A stretch of 64,000 bases of DNA from Lineus longissimus (taxonomy: Eukaryota; Nemertea; Pilidiophora; Heteronemertea; Lineidae), in assembly GCF_910592395.1 (NCBI RefSeq), contig NC_088309.1, forward strand, positions 28,398,599 to 28,462,598. The letters run 5' to 3'. Below, piece by piece: positions 49,101 through 63,849 of the stretch (within the stretch, counting starts at the first letter, position 1; each line of letters starts with the position of its first letter). Under the pieces are notes generated by a model that had not been told where the DNA came from, searched no databases, and saw only the letters and a program-made list of their open reading frames with translations. Position numbers and translations under genes: made by a program.

Positions 49101-52100
49101 AAAGCACGGCATAAAGCATAAGAACCGCGGACACGTAGCTGCGTGCCGTCTCTAATCTTCTATTGATCGTCAAAACATGTTCAAAACAGCAGACGGCAAC
49201 TTTTGATAAAAGCTGATGGCATGGAATTATCATTTGAATTTTTGCTTAATTTCGAGTCTTCACCGTCTCTTTTGACAGTGATGAAACACCTCACAAAGGG
49301 TGGTCACAATGTAAAAATGCCATTATGCATCTTAAATGGTGTTTATCGACAAGATAAGACATTAATTGTGAGAAGATGTGTCGGCCACCAATCCCTTATA
49401 GGATTAAATCTCATCTTAGCTTATTAAAAACCCTATCTCCTTTGTGAGCGGGGAAAATATCAAAATGTCAACGTCTGATTGGAAACCGGTTTTATCCGAG
49501 GAAGGAAGACGAGAAAAAGTTTCTGGAAGCGACAAATTGAACCCGGATAGTATTGTCCGCATTTGTAGAATAACATGTTTTCCTGGTCTTGATTTCCAAT
49601 GGATTATCCTGCTAGCAACACAACAGCCCAACAATAGGGACCGATGGACATTGTTGTAAACTACAGTGACGGTATCCAGTTTTACTTCTACTTATCCGGC
49701 TAGCGGTGCCATTTTGTTGATTAGAAAGTTATTTTGTCTTTGCAGTGGGTTACGTTTACAAGTAGCTTTCCCTGGGGTTATGTGTGTTCAGTAAACATAT
49801 TATTATACATATGGTAAAGTAAGAGGTAAGTAAGTAAACAGACTGGAAGAAAATGTTTGTCTGCTATCCAGATCACCCGACATGACTCTTTTTTCCGGTT
49901 TTTCAAGATGAACCAGTTCACCGCATTCCGGTCGAGAATGACTGACTCTTTGTCAGAGGGTGGTATCATGACTTAGAGAACAACACGCCGACATCGCAGA
50001 TATTTCCAGTGAAATGTTCTCAATGCTGATATCACGATTCTTCGTGGCTGGATTTACTCTAGCACCTTGTCATGCCGATATTATTTTTGACAAACAGATC
50101 AATGATCTAAAACAATGCATTGGTGTAATCAGCTCAAAGCAATACTACGTCATCACCCTGACACCTTATTCTGCTTCTAAATATGAGGGCTGACGCGGAA
50201 TGTCAACGCAACACATATGGTTTCGCTATAAAGGAGCTTGTTAGGACAAAACATTGCGGTTCAGCAGCGAGTTTTCGCAAAAACCCTATTAAACGCCAAA
50301 GCGAACGCCTATCCAACGATTCGATATCTTGATCAGAATGCTGAACAATGGGATACGCGCGGGGATACTCGTGAGGTCGCGTTGGCATTTTCGTGGCCTT
50401 TGTGAATTCCTTACTGCCACTGTAAGCCGCATCCTCAACCTTGGAGCCGAAATCACTGAATTATTGAGTGCTATTAGCCTACTAGTAGCTCAGTCGTAAT
50501 ACTGCAAGACATTAGTAGGACGAATTGCATCTGTAGTGACGTCATATTTCACCTCAATAGTTTTTCACCTTATTCGATCCACAACCCGGTGAATTTACAA
50601 CATCCATGAAACTGCGCATGGTTTGTAACTGGCGAACTTTTCCCAGAATTATTAGCTCGTTAAGGTAGCAATTAAGAGACGCAGAGCGTTGATGTTTTAT
50701 AAGACACTAAATAGTCAGCTGTTCTTGAAACGCTGCTAATGGTCCATGGTTTTTGCTGTCGTGATGAAACTGTCATCAGTAATGAGCAACAAATAAACCA
50801 AGACAGATGAGACTATAAAAGGAATTTGATTTAATAATACAGTTCATGGACACTTTTATCGTTTAGTAACGGAAAACTATCATTTCCATGTAATAGCGGG
50901 CAGAAAAACACTAGTATTTGAAGGTTATCTCGGTGTCATCTCCTTCAGCACATCGACATGTTAAGCCTAAGATAAATCCAACCCCACGACAGTAAAATGG
51001 CGTTCTGAATGACCCAGCCTTGGCCGATCTTATTCACAACCTAAGGTTAACTCTTCAAACGAGCAGCTGAACAAACCTCACACGTGGAAACGCCAATCCC
51101 TTTATATTAGATCTTGTATTTCATTTGGACGTTTCATAAGACAGAATCTGCAACATGAGGAAGTAACAGGTTTTTGATGTTCTTCGCACTTGAACGTGAA
51201 CCGTAATCTGTCTTGGTTACTGAATACGACACGTTCTGTCCGCAGGTGAATCAACCGGATAGGAAGTATCAAGTAAGTTTGACCTTCAAGAGACTGCCGT
51301 GGACTTCAAAACGTTCTATTATGACACAAGTTTGACAAGGACTCTTCTAGCGACTTAGTGAATGACTCTTATTATCGCCGACCATTTCTCCTTTGTGTCC
51401 ACACCATTCTCTACGCGCATGACCCGAACCTTAATAAATGAATGAGGCCGTTCCTTCCCTGCTTGGATTGGCCGCCATTGCCTCCGAATTGCAGAGACTC
51501 GATCATTTCATTATCTTAACCTTTAAGACGTAGTCCGAAAAGTCCTGAAAACGTTTTAGCTAAAACCGTTTAACTTTAAACGGCCGCCGTGTCTCAGTGC
51601 AGACTGATGAGAATTAGAGGAAGATTTATTGTGCAGCGGCACAGGAATTGTCATTGATAAATGGCACGGGGGCAAAAAAACCCACAGGGAAAGCGACTTC
51701 CAGTTCTCAAGTCATAAATGTCGGACAATGTTCCCTACAACGACGGCTTTTTTAATCAGAATCAATATCGCACTGCCAGCAGGAAGGTCGTCTCGTTGTC
51801 ATGAAATATCTTTACAGTTAACGCCTTCAAACGCTTAACAACAATACACAGGCTATACAGAATACAATCAAACCGGAAGCCGTGGTGTATCCTTCAGAAA
51901 AGATTTCCGTGCCAGGTAGTTCGAAACCAGATTTTTCATCAACCGTTGCCGGCATGACTGAGCCCTGTTTGCCGGAAGTTATCAACCAATAGGGAATTTG
52001 CCGCGTTCATTCAAGGTCTGATGACAGCGCTCACAGAAGCGAACAAACGTGTTTTGAGGTCCAGTAAACTTCCAATCACGTGACAACTCGAGTGTTAGTT

Positions 52101-55100
52101 GATATCCGTTTCCAAGCCTGGCCATTGATAACCACTGCTGTAGAGGAAATCCAACTCGCTTCTCTCCAGGCCTGAGGGCGAAACGGTAGTATCTAGAAAG
52201 AGGCAGGACTGATGACCGAGACAGTGACTGACGAAACGGACGCGAAACTCGATTTGTCACCGGATCGGAAGTTGAATGAAGAGCTCTACTTGTAGCTAGG
52301 CCTTGAAAGGAAGCGGCAAGCCCCATATTGCCGCGACAACATTCCTATAACAATGACTAATTGATTCTATCAGAATGAAATATCGAATCGTCAGCAAAAA
52401 AGTAGAAAACGTCTCGCTTTAATCAAATATGGTAACAATGACACTTTTAGACGCTTTCCATGCAAAGAAACCAGATAATGTGAACAAAGAAAGAAGCAGC
52501 ATATGGTTTTTAGAGTATCGCGCAGAAACACTCCAGAACTATTTGCTCTGTTTGCTAGATTGGAATAAACGCCGATATTTCAAAGGAATGAAAACATCTT
52601 GTCAGGATATTCCATTTCAAGATACGTAATTGATTTTCATCTTTTATATTTGACGCAGAGGCAATTAATCAGGAAGAGTCGTATTTGAATAGGCCATTCA
52701 GGCTACTGTACTGTTACCGTTGTGTCAGTTACGAGCAGTATTCAAGCGCTTTGGAGGTAGTTCAACTCTAAACCCTTCCCTCCCAATAAGCGAAACAGAT
52801 TTTGGAAACACCGAAACATCCTGAGGCAGTGTATCCATAGACTGTAGACGCAACCGGTGACAACATTAAAGGATTTCAATTCAACAGATTTTTCACAGAT
52901 ATTCAATCATGTGTAAATGCGATGGAATGAATTCACTTTTTGAAACTCGGCTTTTGAATCTGAGAGCCAAGTGTATCAGTGTTCAATCAGAATTCTACAT
53001 TCTATGGCAACGATTTTAGAACAAGGTGGCCCCGTATCTAACCTCTAGGGACGCCACTCGCAGAGCATCTAATGGATGATTACCTCTAAGTCAAGACAAA
53101 CATCCCTGCTACAAAATGGCGCTTAACAAAATGTTAACCTGACCTTGCTGGATTACATTTTTTATTCCGGGTCAAAACCTGTGCCATTTGGTGTACCGTC
53201 ATCTCATATTTAGATTCCAAATAAGCGTTTGTCTTTAACGCTCAAGCAAGAGTGATAACAATCTCCACCGATACGAGACATGTATCCGGACGCTAGGGGG
53301 AATGTTAGTGAAGACATGCTTCAGGAAACCAGCGCCTCAGCAGAATTAAAGCTACTGCCAGTTGAGTTGATCTGCCCCGACTGCTTAAACGGTGTCAGCA
53401 GTAACATTGGCGTTGAGTATTTATGCTACTATTGTAAACGAAATTTACTGAAAAGTGAAAGAGATAACTCGCAGTTGAGCTAATACAAGGGTTTTTCTTC
53501 AACGCCGAATGAGCAACCGGGTCCCAACTGATGCTATCATACCTTTACAACCTTACTTTTTATCATCCCAGAGACTTACAACCAGAGGAGTTAGATGGCT
53601 AACCGAATGGGAGGTACTGGTTACAGGAAACAAAGATAATGTAATGAAGAATAGGATATGACCACACGGGATACTGAATATAATGAACTGAATTATGGTG
53701 TGTTAATTTTCCCATCATTTTGATATCCCATGATGTCTGAAGTTGCCCTGAGGTAATTTTGGTGCGACATTGTATCTAGCGACCTGGCATCCCAAAAGAG
53801 AAGTTAGGTACTTGGGTCAGCTTCAAATGTTCGCAACTAAGTTGAAAGATCCGATACAATTACCCGAACGGCGTTATTTCATTCGGTCAATGGATAGATC
53901 TGGTATTGAATTTGTTGACCTTTAACCAACCACCAACAAATATCACAAACGGAACTAAATTGGTAAAAATATATTCGATGATTGTTATCCTCCAAGAAAG
54001 CTTTCTTCCCCACCAGAGCTGTTCATCTACGGAGGGACAGGGATGGACTACCACCGCAGAATAAGAAAGTCTTCCACGGGCAAGAAAAATATAATTCCAG
54101 CTTTAAAAAAACATCGTTATTGGTATTACTGTCATTCTGTTTTTACGTGGGTTGGCAAAGTGAGTACATTGCGTCATGATGTAGGGTAATTTGATAGTCT
54201 GTGCCTTCAGTTGCAATCAACTTGATGCGTTCTGGAGGGGGTGTGCGGAAGAAAAATACACCAACCAAGGGATACTTAGACTAAGTTTACGTAAATGCAT
54301 TGACATACTGAGGCAAATACGTCTCTTAATTACATTATTTGCCAAAGGCTTCCGAAAGCCATCTCGTAAGTGAACTAAAGAAAATGTAATGCGTTTTTCC
54401 TGGCGGAAAGAAGCTTAAGACGGTCGGTAAAAGTAATCTTCTTAAGCTGCACATCGTATTGCCGAAGAAACTGTTCCAGCATCTTCATCAGCATTCATCA
54501 GTGGAAGCCAATACAAGCCCGCCATATCCTCCACGCTTTCACTGCTGCGTCTGGTAAGTCACAGTTCTTCACATTGTCTCATTAAGAGCATTGTGTGTTT
54601 ATTCCAGATTTTTCCTAACAATTGGATCTTTTATGAGACTGAAGTACTGTAAATTCAATTAAAAAGGAGTCAGATTCATCCAGCCTATTGCATGCCGTTT
54701 GTGTTGCCTCCTCTAAAGTCAATTCAAAGAACCAATGATGGAATTCTAAATTGTATTCAAACATTTTTGGACTCGACTCGATAGTCAGAGTGCTGTGCGC
54801 GGCTTGGCTCAAACGATGGAGACATTTTCAATCCACTCAACCCGGCAATTCTTCTTTCGCTATGAAATATGATTTTTTTTCCGCTATGAATCTAGATAAG
54901 CAAGTTTTAAAATTGACATATCAAAGAATCGTTCATTTAAAAGTCTGCTACAAGTCATATCTGTATATGACGGTTCTACTTAACCTGATGATAGAAGTTG
55001 ACTTATTCTTAGCTTTGCTGAAGTAAACACATGATGTGTTGGCAAAATGGATGACTTAATGACAAAAAGTCTCCCATTTATCAGCAGGATTTAGCAACAA

Positions 55101-55747
55101 GTAACAGTCGGTAATCCTACTACCGCCTTAGTTTGACTGCTTCGCCTGCTAGCAATCCCCTTGGACAATACTATCATGAAAATTGGTAAGCAAGCATCTC
55201 ATTGAGTGTGAAGGAGAAAGGTGAGGGGAAGGCAAGGATAAACACGTCCTGATATGACCGATCCATGAGAATCAGCTGAAGATGTTTACTCCCCAATTAT
55301 TAAATTATTGCCACCAATTGCGTTACCAATCTAGCTGGTATTCTAAAGAGGAGCCTCTTCGTGCATCATCCATTCTGAATGCTCAATTCCTCAGCACCGA
55401 TGCCAGCCAACGATGTCCTCAAATGATCCAACCACGACAGCTTATTACGGGAAAGACACTTCTTGTCAATCTTGCTTTCAGAAAGAAGTGAAAAACACCG
55501 TATCAAACTTTTCCTCGTGGATTACTTGTCATTGCTACATTACCACTCATTTGATCCGCGTCCACCTACGTAAAGAATGACCACTTTCAGGTACGAATCC
55601 GCGGAAATGAGTAATGGATACTACAATCTTATCACAAGCGTGCTCTTGATCTGGAAAAATAATTATGCCATATCACTGCCTTACACAGGCGGAGGAGGCG
55701 AGAAATCGTGCCTGTTGTAATCAGAGAGGCTACTTAACTATCAGCAA

Positions 55748-56025
55748 CAATGCACGATCTCTTGGTGTTAATTCATGGTTGTAATCATACGTGTTTGTAT
55801 TCTAGGCAGAGCTGGACTATTGCACGATCAACAACCCTTGATTAGCATACAATGCATGATCTCTAAACACATCTTGGTCGAAATTGGACTAGCATGTACT
55901 AGAATTGTATTCAGGGCAATTGACAAATCAGCAACTCTACAACAGCCAACGCATGGTCTTTAAGTTAGCCAACGTTGAAATTGCATGGGCTTGCCTGTAT
56001 TGTATTCTTAACTATTACAGACTAT
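55748..56025. repeat. Degenerate tandem repeat, about three copies of roughly 100 bp
   Basis: Three diverged copies each run CAATGCA-GATCTCT..(ATT)..TTGTATTCT, near 55748, 55851 and 55938. Divergence is high, so the array is old. Confidence 0.5.
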
Positions 56026-57429
56026 TGGCTACCAATATCGTAAACTAGCTATCCGATAACTGATAAAAATCGCATTCATATGCTCAACCGGATTACAGTA
56101 GCTAAAAGGTTTAATGGGAATCCATCTAGTAATGGAATAGGTAACAGCTATCCCCGCCCCACCCCATCTCCATCGATATGGATGTAACTGACTGAATCAT
56201 TTGCAGACGATGTGAATATTTTGGTAATCACCACTAACTAAGTCACTAAATCTTTTGGTGGGTAACGATAACATTACTCCGTAAGACTCATCCCGCTTTG
56301 GAGGAGGAATACTCCCTGGGGAAAATCACCTCCAAGTGCAGAGCGAACGCTGAAGAAGAAGAAACTCCGTAAGACGCCTGAGGATAACAAGAAGAAAAGT
56401 CGTTTAGGCATATTCTTAATGAACACAGAGAGTTCCATATCAATATGCAAACGAATACACTCTGTGGAAATATCTTAAACAAATGATATTACATTCTATG
56501 GCGTCCATGAACAACGGCATCTTCGGCATCACTTTCAGCCAGCAATCTTTTCGCGCTCGTATAACCCTAACAATGTGTCATGGGTACTGTTACAATCTTG
56601 ACAGAGGAACTCCCTGCGGACTTACCATCATCACATCGTCTTAAATTGAAAAACGAATTACCTAGAAAGTACATCAGCATTTCTTAAATACCTTGACATA
56701 ACGTATCAAAATAAAGAACCTTGCCTCTAAAAGTTTCGCTTGTTGTTCTAAAACACTTAGCCTAACTTATATAGAAATTCTTTCTTGCTGACATCCTTGA
56801 ACTTTTTAAAAACTCCGCAGTTGTATCGCGGAGAAGATTCCTAAAAGGCAAGTCGCGTATGAATAATGGAAAATATGTTTTATACTTCATGACTTCAGGA
56901 TGTTAGAACTTACGGTTTGTTTGCAAGACCCAAGAAAGTGATTTCTTTTGCTTGTGAAGTGTGTGATGTGTCAGATGTATTTCTCTGTCGCATACGCGAA
57001 TGGTATTAGCATTTAGATAAAAAAAGGGAATGTGATAGAATCAAAATTGCTGTTAAATTTTAAATATGCTCGTAATCTGATCTCACGTTCAAGATTAGTA
57101 GGCAAGACTGACTTAATTTGAGAATCACTTCCCGAGGTGGTGAAATTTGGAATAAAATTGAACAAAATTAACCAAAATTCAAAAATTCAAATAATCCATA
57201 AGCACGTAAATCACGCAAGAAACGCAATAACATCACTCAGAAACGGAAGTGTTTATCGCTAAGTATCACCACAGGCAACAATACAGCAAGGATGAAGGAG
57301 TTTGTGTTCAGTTATTCATCTTAGAAAGACATCACTAATAACATTCTTGCGAAGCTGTTGATATTTCGGCGACGATACTCAGCTACTTCCTTAACGCTAG
57401 AATAAAAGGTTATTACCCTTGATAAAGTA

Positions 57430-57443
57430 CCCCCCCCCCCCCC
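57430..57443. repeat. C14 homopolymer tract
   Basis: Fourteen consecutive C residues, followed about 20 bp later by a further C-rich stretch. Its length is a likely sequencing or assembly uncertainty. Confidence 0.9.
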
Positions 57444-57793
57444 TTCATGACCTCACTTCCCCCTCCTCTATTTCAAAAAAACAACTTACAGAAACTGCCT
57501 CAGTGTTCTATCGGTGAACTCATCTTCTTTACAAACTCTCTTATCTGCAAAGCTTTCATAAATAACGGGCAGCCACATTTGCCTATTTCTTACCACTTGG
57601 CATAGTTCATTATTAATCATCTAGTTCGACGGCCATAGCCTAATAGGCAACATTTCTTTTCCTATTCTCATGGATAAAAGGACAAAGATCTAATGTACAT
57701 TATGGTCACATGCTAATGTAATCAGGTTACATCACCGTGTTTCTTTCTGAGCTCTGCTTGGACAGCTAAAGAGATATTATAATCATAGCTTGT

Positions 57794-58014
57794 GGACTCG
57801 GCATAGAGATGGACCCCAGGCACAGGGATGTCCTTCAGGCACATATTGATATCAGTCACAGGGATAGATTAGACTCCAGACACAGATATGGACTCCAGAC
57901 ACAGAGGTGGACTCCAGACACAGAGATGGACTCCAGACACAGAGATTGACTCCAGTCACAGAGATGGACTCCAGACACAGAGATGGACTCCAGACACAGA
58001 GATGGACTCCAAGC
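57794..58014. repeat. Minisatellite, 19-bp unit, about 11 copies
   Basis: The unit is GACTCCAGACACAGAGATG. The right half is nearly uniform; the left copies are degenerate and contain the variants GGCACAGGGATG and GTCACAGGGATAG. Because 19 is not a multiple of three, the repeat runs through all frames and generates Ser/Leu/Val-rich spurious peptides. Confidence 0.9.
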
Positions 58015-61000
58015 AGGTACGGAGATGCAACCCGACAATAAAAGGCCATAACACAGCTATGTGTTCTTGTAGAAATAGAGTTAACCTATGACACGTATGC
58101 ATTCAAGGAATCTTATGAGCGCGTCTAGAACAAGGTGAAATATTACTTTTTTTCAGGCAAAAATGAACAAGAGAGTTCGCGAGACCTCATCAACATAATC
58201 TATAAACACGCTAATATGATACATAACTGTCGACATAAGCCTTTGGGATTTTTTTCAATGGTTTGACCGGCTTTGCTTACAAGCTTAAATGAGCAAAGAA
58301 GATACTGACAAGATTAAATAAGGCTAGCGAAGATGTGACATGAATTCCTGGCAACGCAATCGCTTTTCCTTGCAGACGACATTGTCTTAACGCATCTGCT
58401 ATAGCCGAGAAGGGATGTTTTTACGTCGACACGAAGCTTATGGCAGATAATGATATATTTTTTGTATCCTGGCTGGTATCATCGATATGGCCGATAATTG
58501 CCATCTGTTCTAGCAGACTACATGTTGCTAGCCCTCCCTAACGCCCAGGCATATCAGCCAACCCTATATGGTACACTAGGGAAATGAAAACATGCCTGAG
58601 CCTCGAAGAGGAGACACTCACAATCGTACCACATGCGAACCACATGTACTTTGAACGTTGCTGGCGACATAAACAAAGTCGGCTATCGATGTCGGAATAC
58701 TGCAAAGTAACGGACATTTCACTTCTTATGTATTACTCGCCAGCGTTCTAAGACTTTCGTGGTTCTTAGCATCAATCCCGGGAAAGGAAGAAGAAGTCGG
58801 TTAATATCAAGACGCTGTTAACAAACGCTATCATGTAGGACAATCTCTCCGAGGGCATTTGCAAAGATTGTTCGAAAAGACAAAGGGAAGACTCAAATAA
58901 ATATGGAGTCTGTTGATTCATAGCGTCTAATAAAAAGGGCATGGGCATGTTTCACGCGGACCGGCTTTCTCCATTGTTTATCTTCTCTTACCCGCAGTCA
59001 TCCCAGGAGTGACTCATATTTCACGACAACACTAACAACGGGCTTCGAACTACGCAAATGTCGCAACGCCTACACATTGATTACTCAGCCACTAACTCTT
59101 CAAACATCACATAACCTAGAAATTGAAATTATTAAGATTATTGTGTTTATAAAAAAGTACATGTAGATGAATTCTATTTGTACCCTGATAGTTCTAGTTA
59201 GTTATTTTTGTTCGCAAAGTTGCATCTCAATCAATATTCTTTCCAATTGACATTTGGAATTTTTTCTATTGTCTCGCTAAAATCCGTATTAAAAAACGCA
59301 AAAGCAATTAACACGACAAGAATTTATAGCTTTTCATTAAAATTTGTAATATAAGTCTGTAGAAGAATTTGAATATATATTTATGCGGGGGAAAACGCGC
59401 TTTCATGTTCAATACTTATTCTGATGTGATTTTTATATGGAGGAATTTCTGAGCTATTGATATGGCATAAGATTTAGAAAGGCTGAAGTTCAAAAAAAAA
59501 ATAGAACGAACTATGACTGAAGAAGTTTGCTTATTGCCTCAGTTTGTCTCCTCAGATCAAACCATTGCCGTGTGGGTGTGAAAAATACAATTCTTTCTCT
59601 GATGATAGTTTTTTAGATATCATAGTTGCCAAGGTAACCCGGGTGTTGGTGATTTGATAAGGAAGGCCAATCGAGAGATGCTGATTGATCAGGTTTGTCG
59701 TATTTTTAAGAATAAGTTACAGTGCTGAGCTGACACGAGAGACGGAATAAACCTAATCAGCGATCCCAAGTCGGCAGCACAGCGTTATTCTAGCATTTTG
59801 TGTCTGGTCCATTTACGTGTTGTTGTCCCCTTACCCCAGTTATTCCTCATCAATCATTCCGCTTTTCTACAATCATTTTGTTAAATAAATTGCGCCACCA
59901 TTGATAAGAGGCAAAGGCGTTTTTGAGAAGTTGAAAAGCTGCACCGCTACTGTCCTTTCAGTGAAAACCAAAGGAAGTGATAGGCTTTCAGATACACACC
60001 ATCAACGAGATCGATGCACGACTGATCATCAGCAGATAAAGTAACTGTCAAAAAGGTAAATGAAGACCACATAGACAACATAACGTGGTACAGCAACGGA
60101 TCGTAGGACACTGGCCAAAGGGTAATTGGAGACAATCACCAAGCACTGAAGAGGACGGCAAAGACAGAGACCATCTCATTTCCACCTTGCATCAGTTACT
60201 TCCAATTATCTGGTCAAAGACGTCTACCATCCGGCATCTCATCCACCATCGAAGAAACAACACTATGAGAAAAGAAAAAGTGGATCTCTGTGGATTACGG
60301 GGATCTAACAATAGGCCTGCTCATAAGACACGCCAGGGTTAGTGGCGGCAATATTTTTCATTAGGAGGAGACAATTGGATGCACCGATTGGGGGTTGATG
60401 TGATCGGATTGATGCGGATCAGATATTTAGAGGGAATAAGTTCGGCTTGGTTAGCGTGGTTTATTATTGCCAGATGAACGAACAACAATAAGACCCAACT
60501 AGCTTTCATGATAAGCTTTAGAGGCAGAGGACACTTTACTGGTTCGAAAAGGTTGTATTCGCATGAGGTTTTGCTGCAATTACTAGTTATTTACAGATCG
60601 CAGCAATGAGAACCAAAAAGACCTAAGGTCTTTGACATTAAGATTCCAGTCCTGTGTGCTCATTTGTATTGCAAAAGCCTGGATGAAATGATACAACAAT
60701 GGAAGGCGAGATGCTTGGTGAAAGTCAAGATTTGATCTTCCCGAGGCTGATAGAATGTGGCTTTTGTCATGTTCAAAATATATGAAAAAGGCCCGTACAG
60801 ACGAGTACTTTCGAAATTCACCGGAAGTAATACCGGCTTCAAATATTGATGCACAGGGTAATTGGCTCGATTACAGGCAAGGTGATAATTGATTGGAAAT
60901 GAAGGCTTCTGGATATACATGTATTGTCAAGCGAAGAAGGTGCACAGACACTGAAAGCCGATTCACATTGGTTATATTCTGGGAAAGTAACTCTAAACGC

Positions 61001-63849
61001 AGCAGCAGATACGACCAACCTCATCATAGAAACATTTCCACGACCTTACCAACGATACGTTATGTACCAAGTTACTCTTTCAAGCTACAAAGAAGCATTT
61101 CAATGGGGTGGCCAGGTTTTAGGGGATAAATAAAACTTACGAAAGATTGGTTGAGTGCAACATCATGGAAAGAAGAACTTTGCCACAGTTTATCACTCCT
61201 CTTGCCCACGGCTTATTCTCGACACAAACGGAAGACTGTGAATTCCCTCAAGATACGAATGACATGTCTGACTCTTTCTTATTAAAGACATGAATCAGTC
61301 TGGTATTGAAGGATATAATCTGGTATAGGCAGTTTTAATGGATGAGTAACATGCCACATTCAAAGGCTGCGACCACCATCAAGCAGATCACCACGTAATT
61401 ATAGCAACTTCAGGGAAATTGTAAAGCAATTCAGGAATCCCCGGCAGGAATAGGCCTTGGGAGTGGTCAAAGACAAAATAATGGTTCTTGATTATCTATT
61501 TCAGTGTCAGTGTCAGGTACAAGTGTAGACTCAGAACATGTTGATAGCATCAGTGCCAGAAAATTCTATTTCTGCCGATCTTTCTGTCATGGACAAAGGA
61601 ATCTACCTAAGTTGCTCCCTAATTTTACCGAGATGGAAATGATTTATAAGTTTTTCCTGATGGACGGAAACCACACTTATGGATCAAGGTATAGACTCAA
61701 TAAATTTCTTCTAGATTCAACACTCGTCAGTTAATTCTCGAAGTATCTGATAGTTTGACTAAACTGTTTTGACACAGCGTTGATAGAACGACCTCGTTAT
61801 TTGGTCATATTCCTTCATTTGTGTATTTATTGACAAAATTCTACTCGACAATCTCCATAACTTTGAAATACGAAACGTTTACATATCTGTTATAAACATA
61901 CAATTTAATTACTTTCGATCTGAAATTCAGGTTCTGAAAGCCAATTTAACCGCCTAACATGCAGTGTTGGAACATGATATTACTTAAAAGGTTTGAAGAG
62001 GATTTAAATTGCCTCAGAAACGCTTCTCCAAACAAGCCGCTTTCAACCTTCGTTACGGAATACGAGCCTTCAATTTTAACACAATCAGGTGTTTGAAACA
62101 CCAGAATCGAGTTTCTTCCTAGTTTTTGTGAGCGATCTTGTTGCAATAGAAATTGGCTCAAATCAGCTACAAAAGCTAAACCCATCATCTCATAAAATGA
62201 AACGACCAGACCAACTTGATAGTGGCACTTGACGGTATTAAAAAGGATAGAATGACTCGTGAGAAATGGAAAGTGATCAAGTCATTCAGGGACTTCCCAA
62301 GGAACATTTTGGCATTGGATGCGGTGGATTGTTCAATAAAACGTGCTCAATTCTGCCTCCCCTGCATGCTCATTTGCACGAGACAACCAGAAGGCACTAC
62401 TTGGGGTTATTTCAAGCGAAATTCTGTTTTTGGAAAGTGGCGAATGCAGAAGAAAATCACATCGCGGTTTATTGCCAAGCTTGCCGGGCTCAAGGTGTAT
62501 CTTCCATTCGCATAATGTATGTGATGAGTGTCAACCCTTCAGTGGACAAGGCACTAGGGCTTGGCCAGCTGCAGTTCTTAAAAGGCTAACCTTGGGGTAT
62601 CCGTCTTTATGATAACATTCGGTCTACTCTGTTTCAACGTTTCTCGAATGTTCAAAGAAATCACTTATTTTCATGACTGACACAGCAACTATGAACCGAG
62701 TGTTAACAATTCCTGTCTTGTGCCTTTGATGAATCCCTGTCGCCAAAAAAACACGTCAAATCCAGCGTCTCTGAATCACTAAGGGCCCGAGGCATCACTT
62801 TTTACAAAAGTATCATGTCATCAGCAGTCCAACCCCGTCCATCTCTCATCAATCCCTGAGGACATTGTACCGCAATGGAGTTCCACTCTGGTCATTCCAA
62901 TTCGCCGTATCATGATTGTAGAAGAATTTGTATGAAGACAACATGCCAAAATGCTGATCAGAAATTTATCATGCCTTGAGAAGTATTCGACACCTGAGTC
63001 GGATAGTGACTTAGGTTTACCATTTCAGTTCACACCAATTAACCAAAAGCTGGAGAAACCGTGGGCACTAATGATATGACCACGATATATTGCTACTACT
63101 GTTGATGATCATGGCGATGAAAAACTACAACGATTATGATAGAACGAGATTCGATGCATCTCTACCCGTTGTACATAGTGTCTCTGGGTAAGACAAATTA
63201 AAAACTGAAAGAGTCTAAAGTAACTGGAAGAAAGTCAACAGCCACTTATACGAGACGTGAAGTGATACCACATTTTAAGATATTAAAATATTTCAGAAGA
63301 CAATTCAAAATGCGTGGGACTCCTAGATTTGAATAATCTTCGCGTTTGTCAAATATTTATCAGCAGGCGTCGTTCAAAACTAATACAAGATGATAACAGT
63401 AGTTAAATAAACATTGAACCATTGTAGTTCTTCACGAGACACATTGCGACGAAGAACAAGCCGTGGTTTGAGATGAATGACTATGGCTGATCCCTTTTTT
63501 TACTGGTTTGGAAATACTACTGAAATTTATTTTCGATCTCAAATCAATATTCCAGCTGTGTCCCAGTAGAATGACCGCCAAGTTCGCTTGATGAGTCTCG
63601 AAAAAACGTTCCCACGTTCGGTGACTCGATTTCATCTGCCCGAATATGAGAAAAAACTAAACTATTCAAACGTTAAGAAGACGTAACAATTTCGCATGGA
63701 ATAAGATTTTGCGTTTGATCATTGATTTCATGTAAAATAAGAGTCCGTTCAATTGTCTTTATGAACAAGTAAACGCATATCAGTTCAGGAAGTGTAGTTT
63801 ATGAACTTACCAACCTAGCATTAAAATGTAAGTTGCTTTTTGTTGCAGG

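Noticed and set aside
62216..62612. Three overlapping plus-strand open frames of about 90-107 aa
   Set aside because: Overlapping frames have unrelated composition, no domain and no splice context; consistent with chance.
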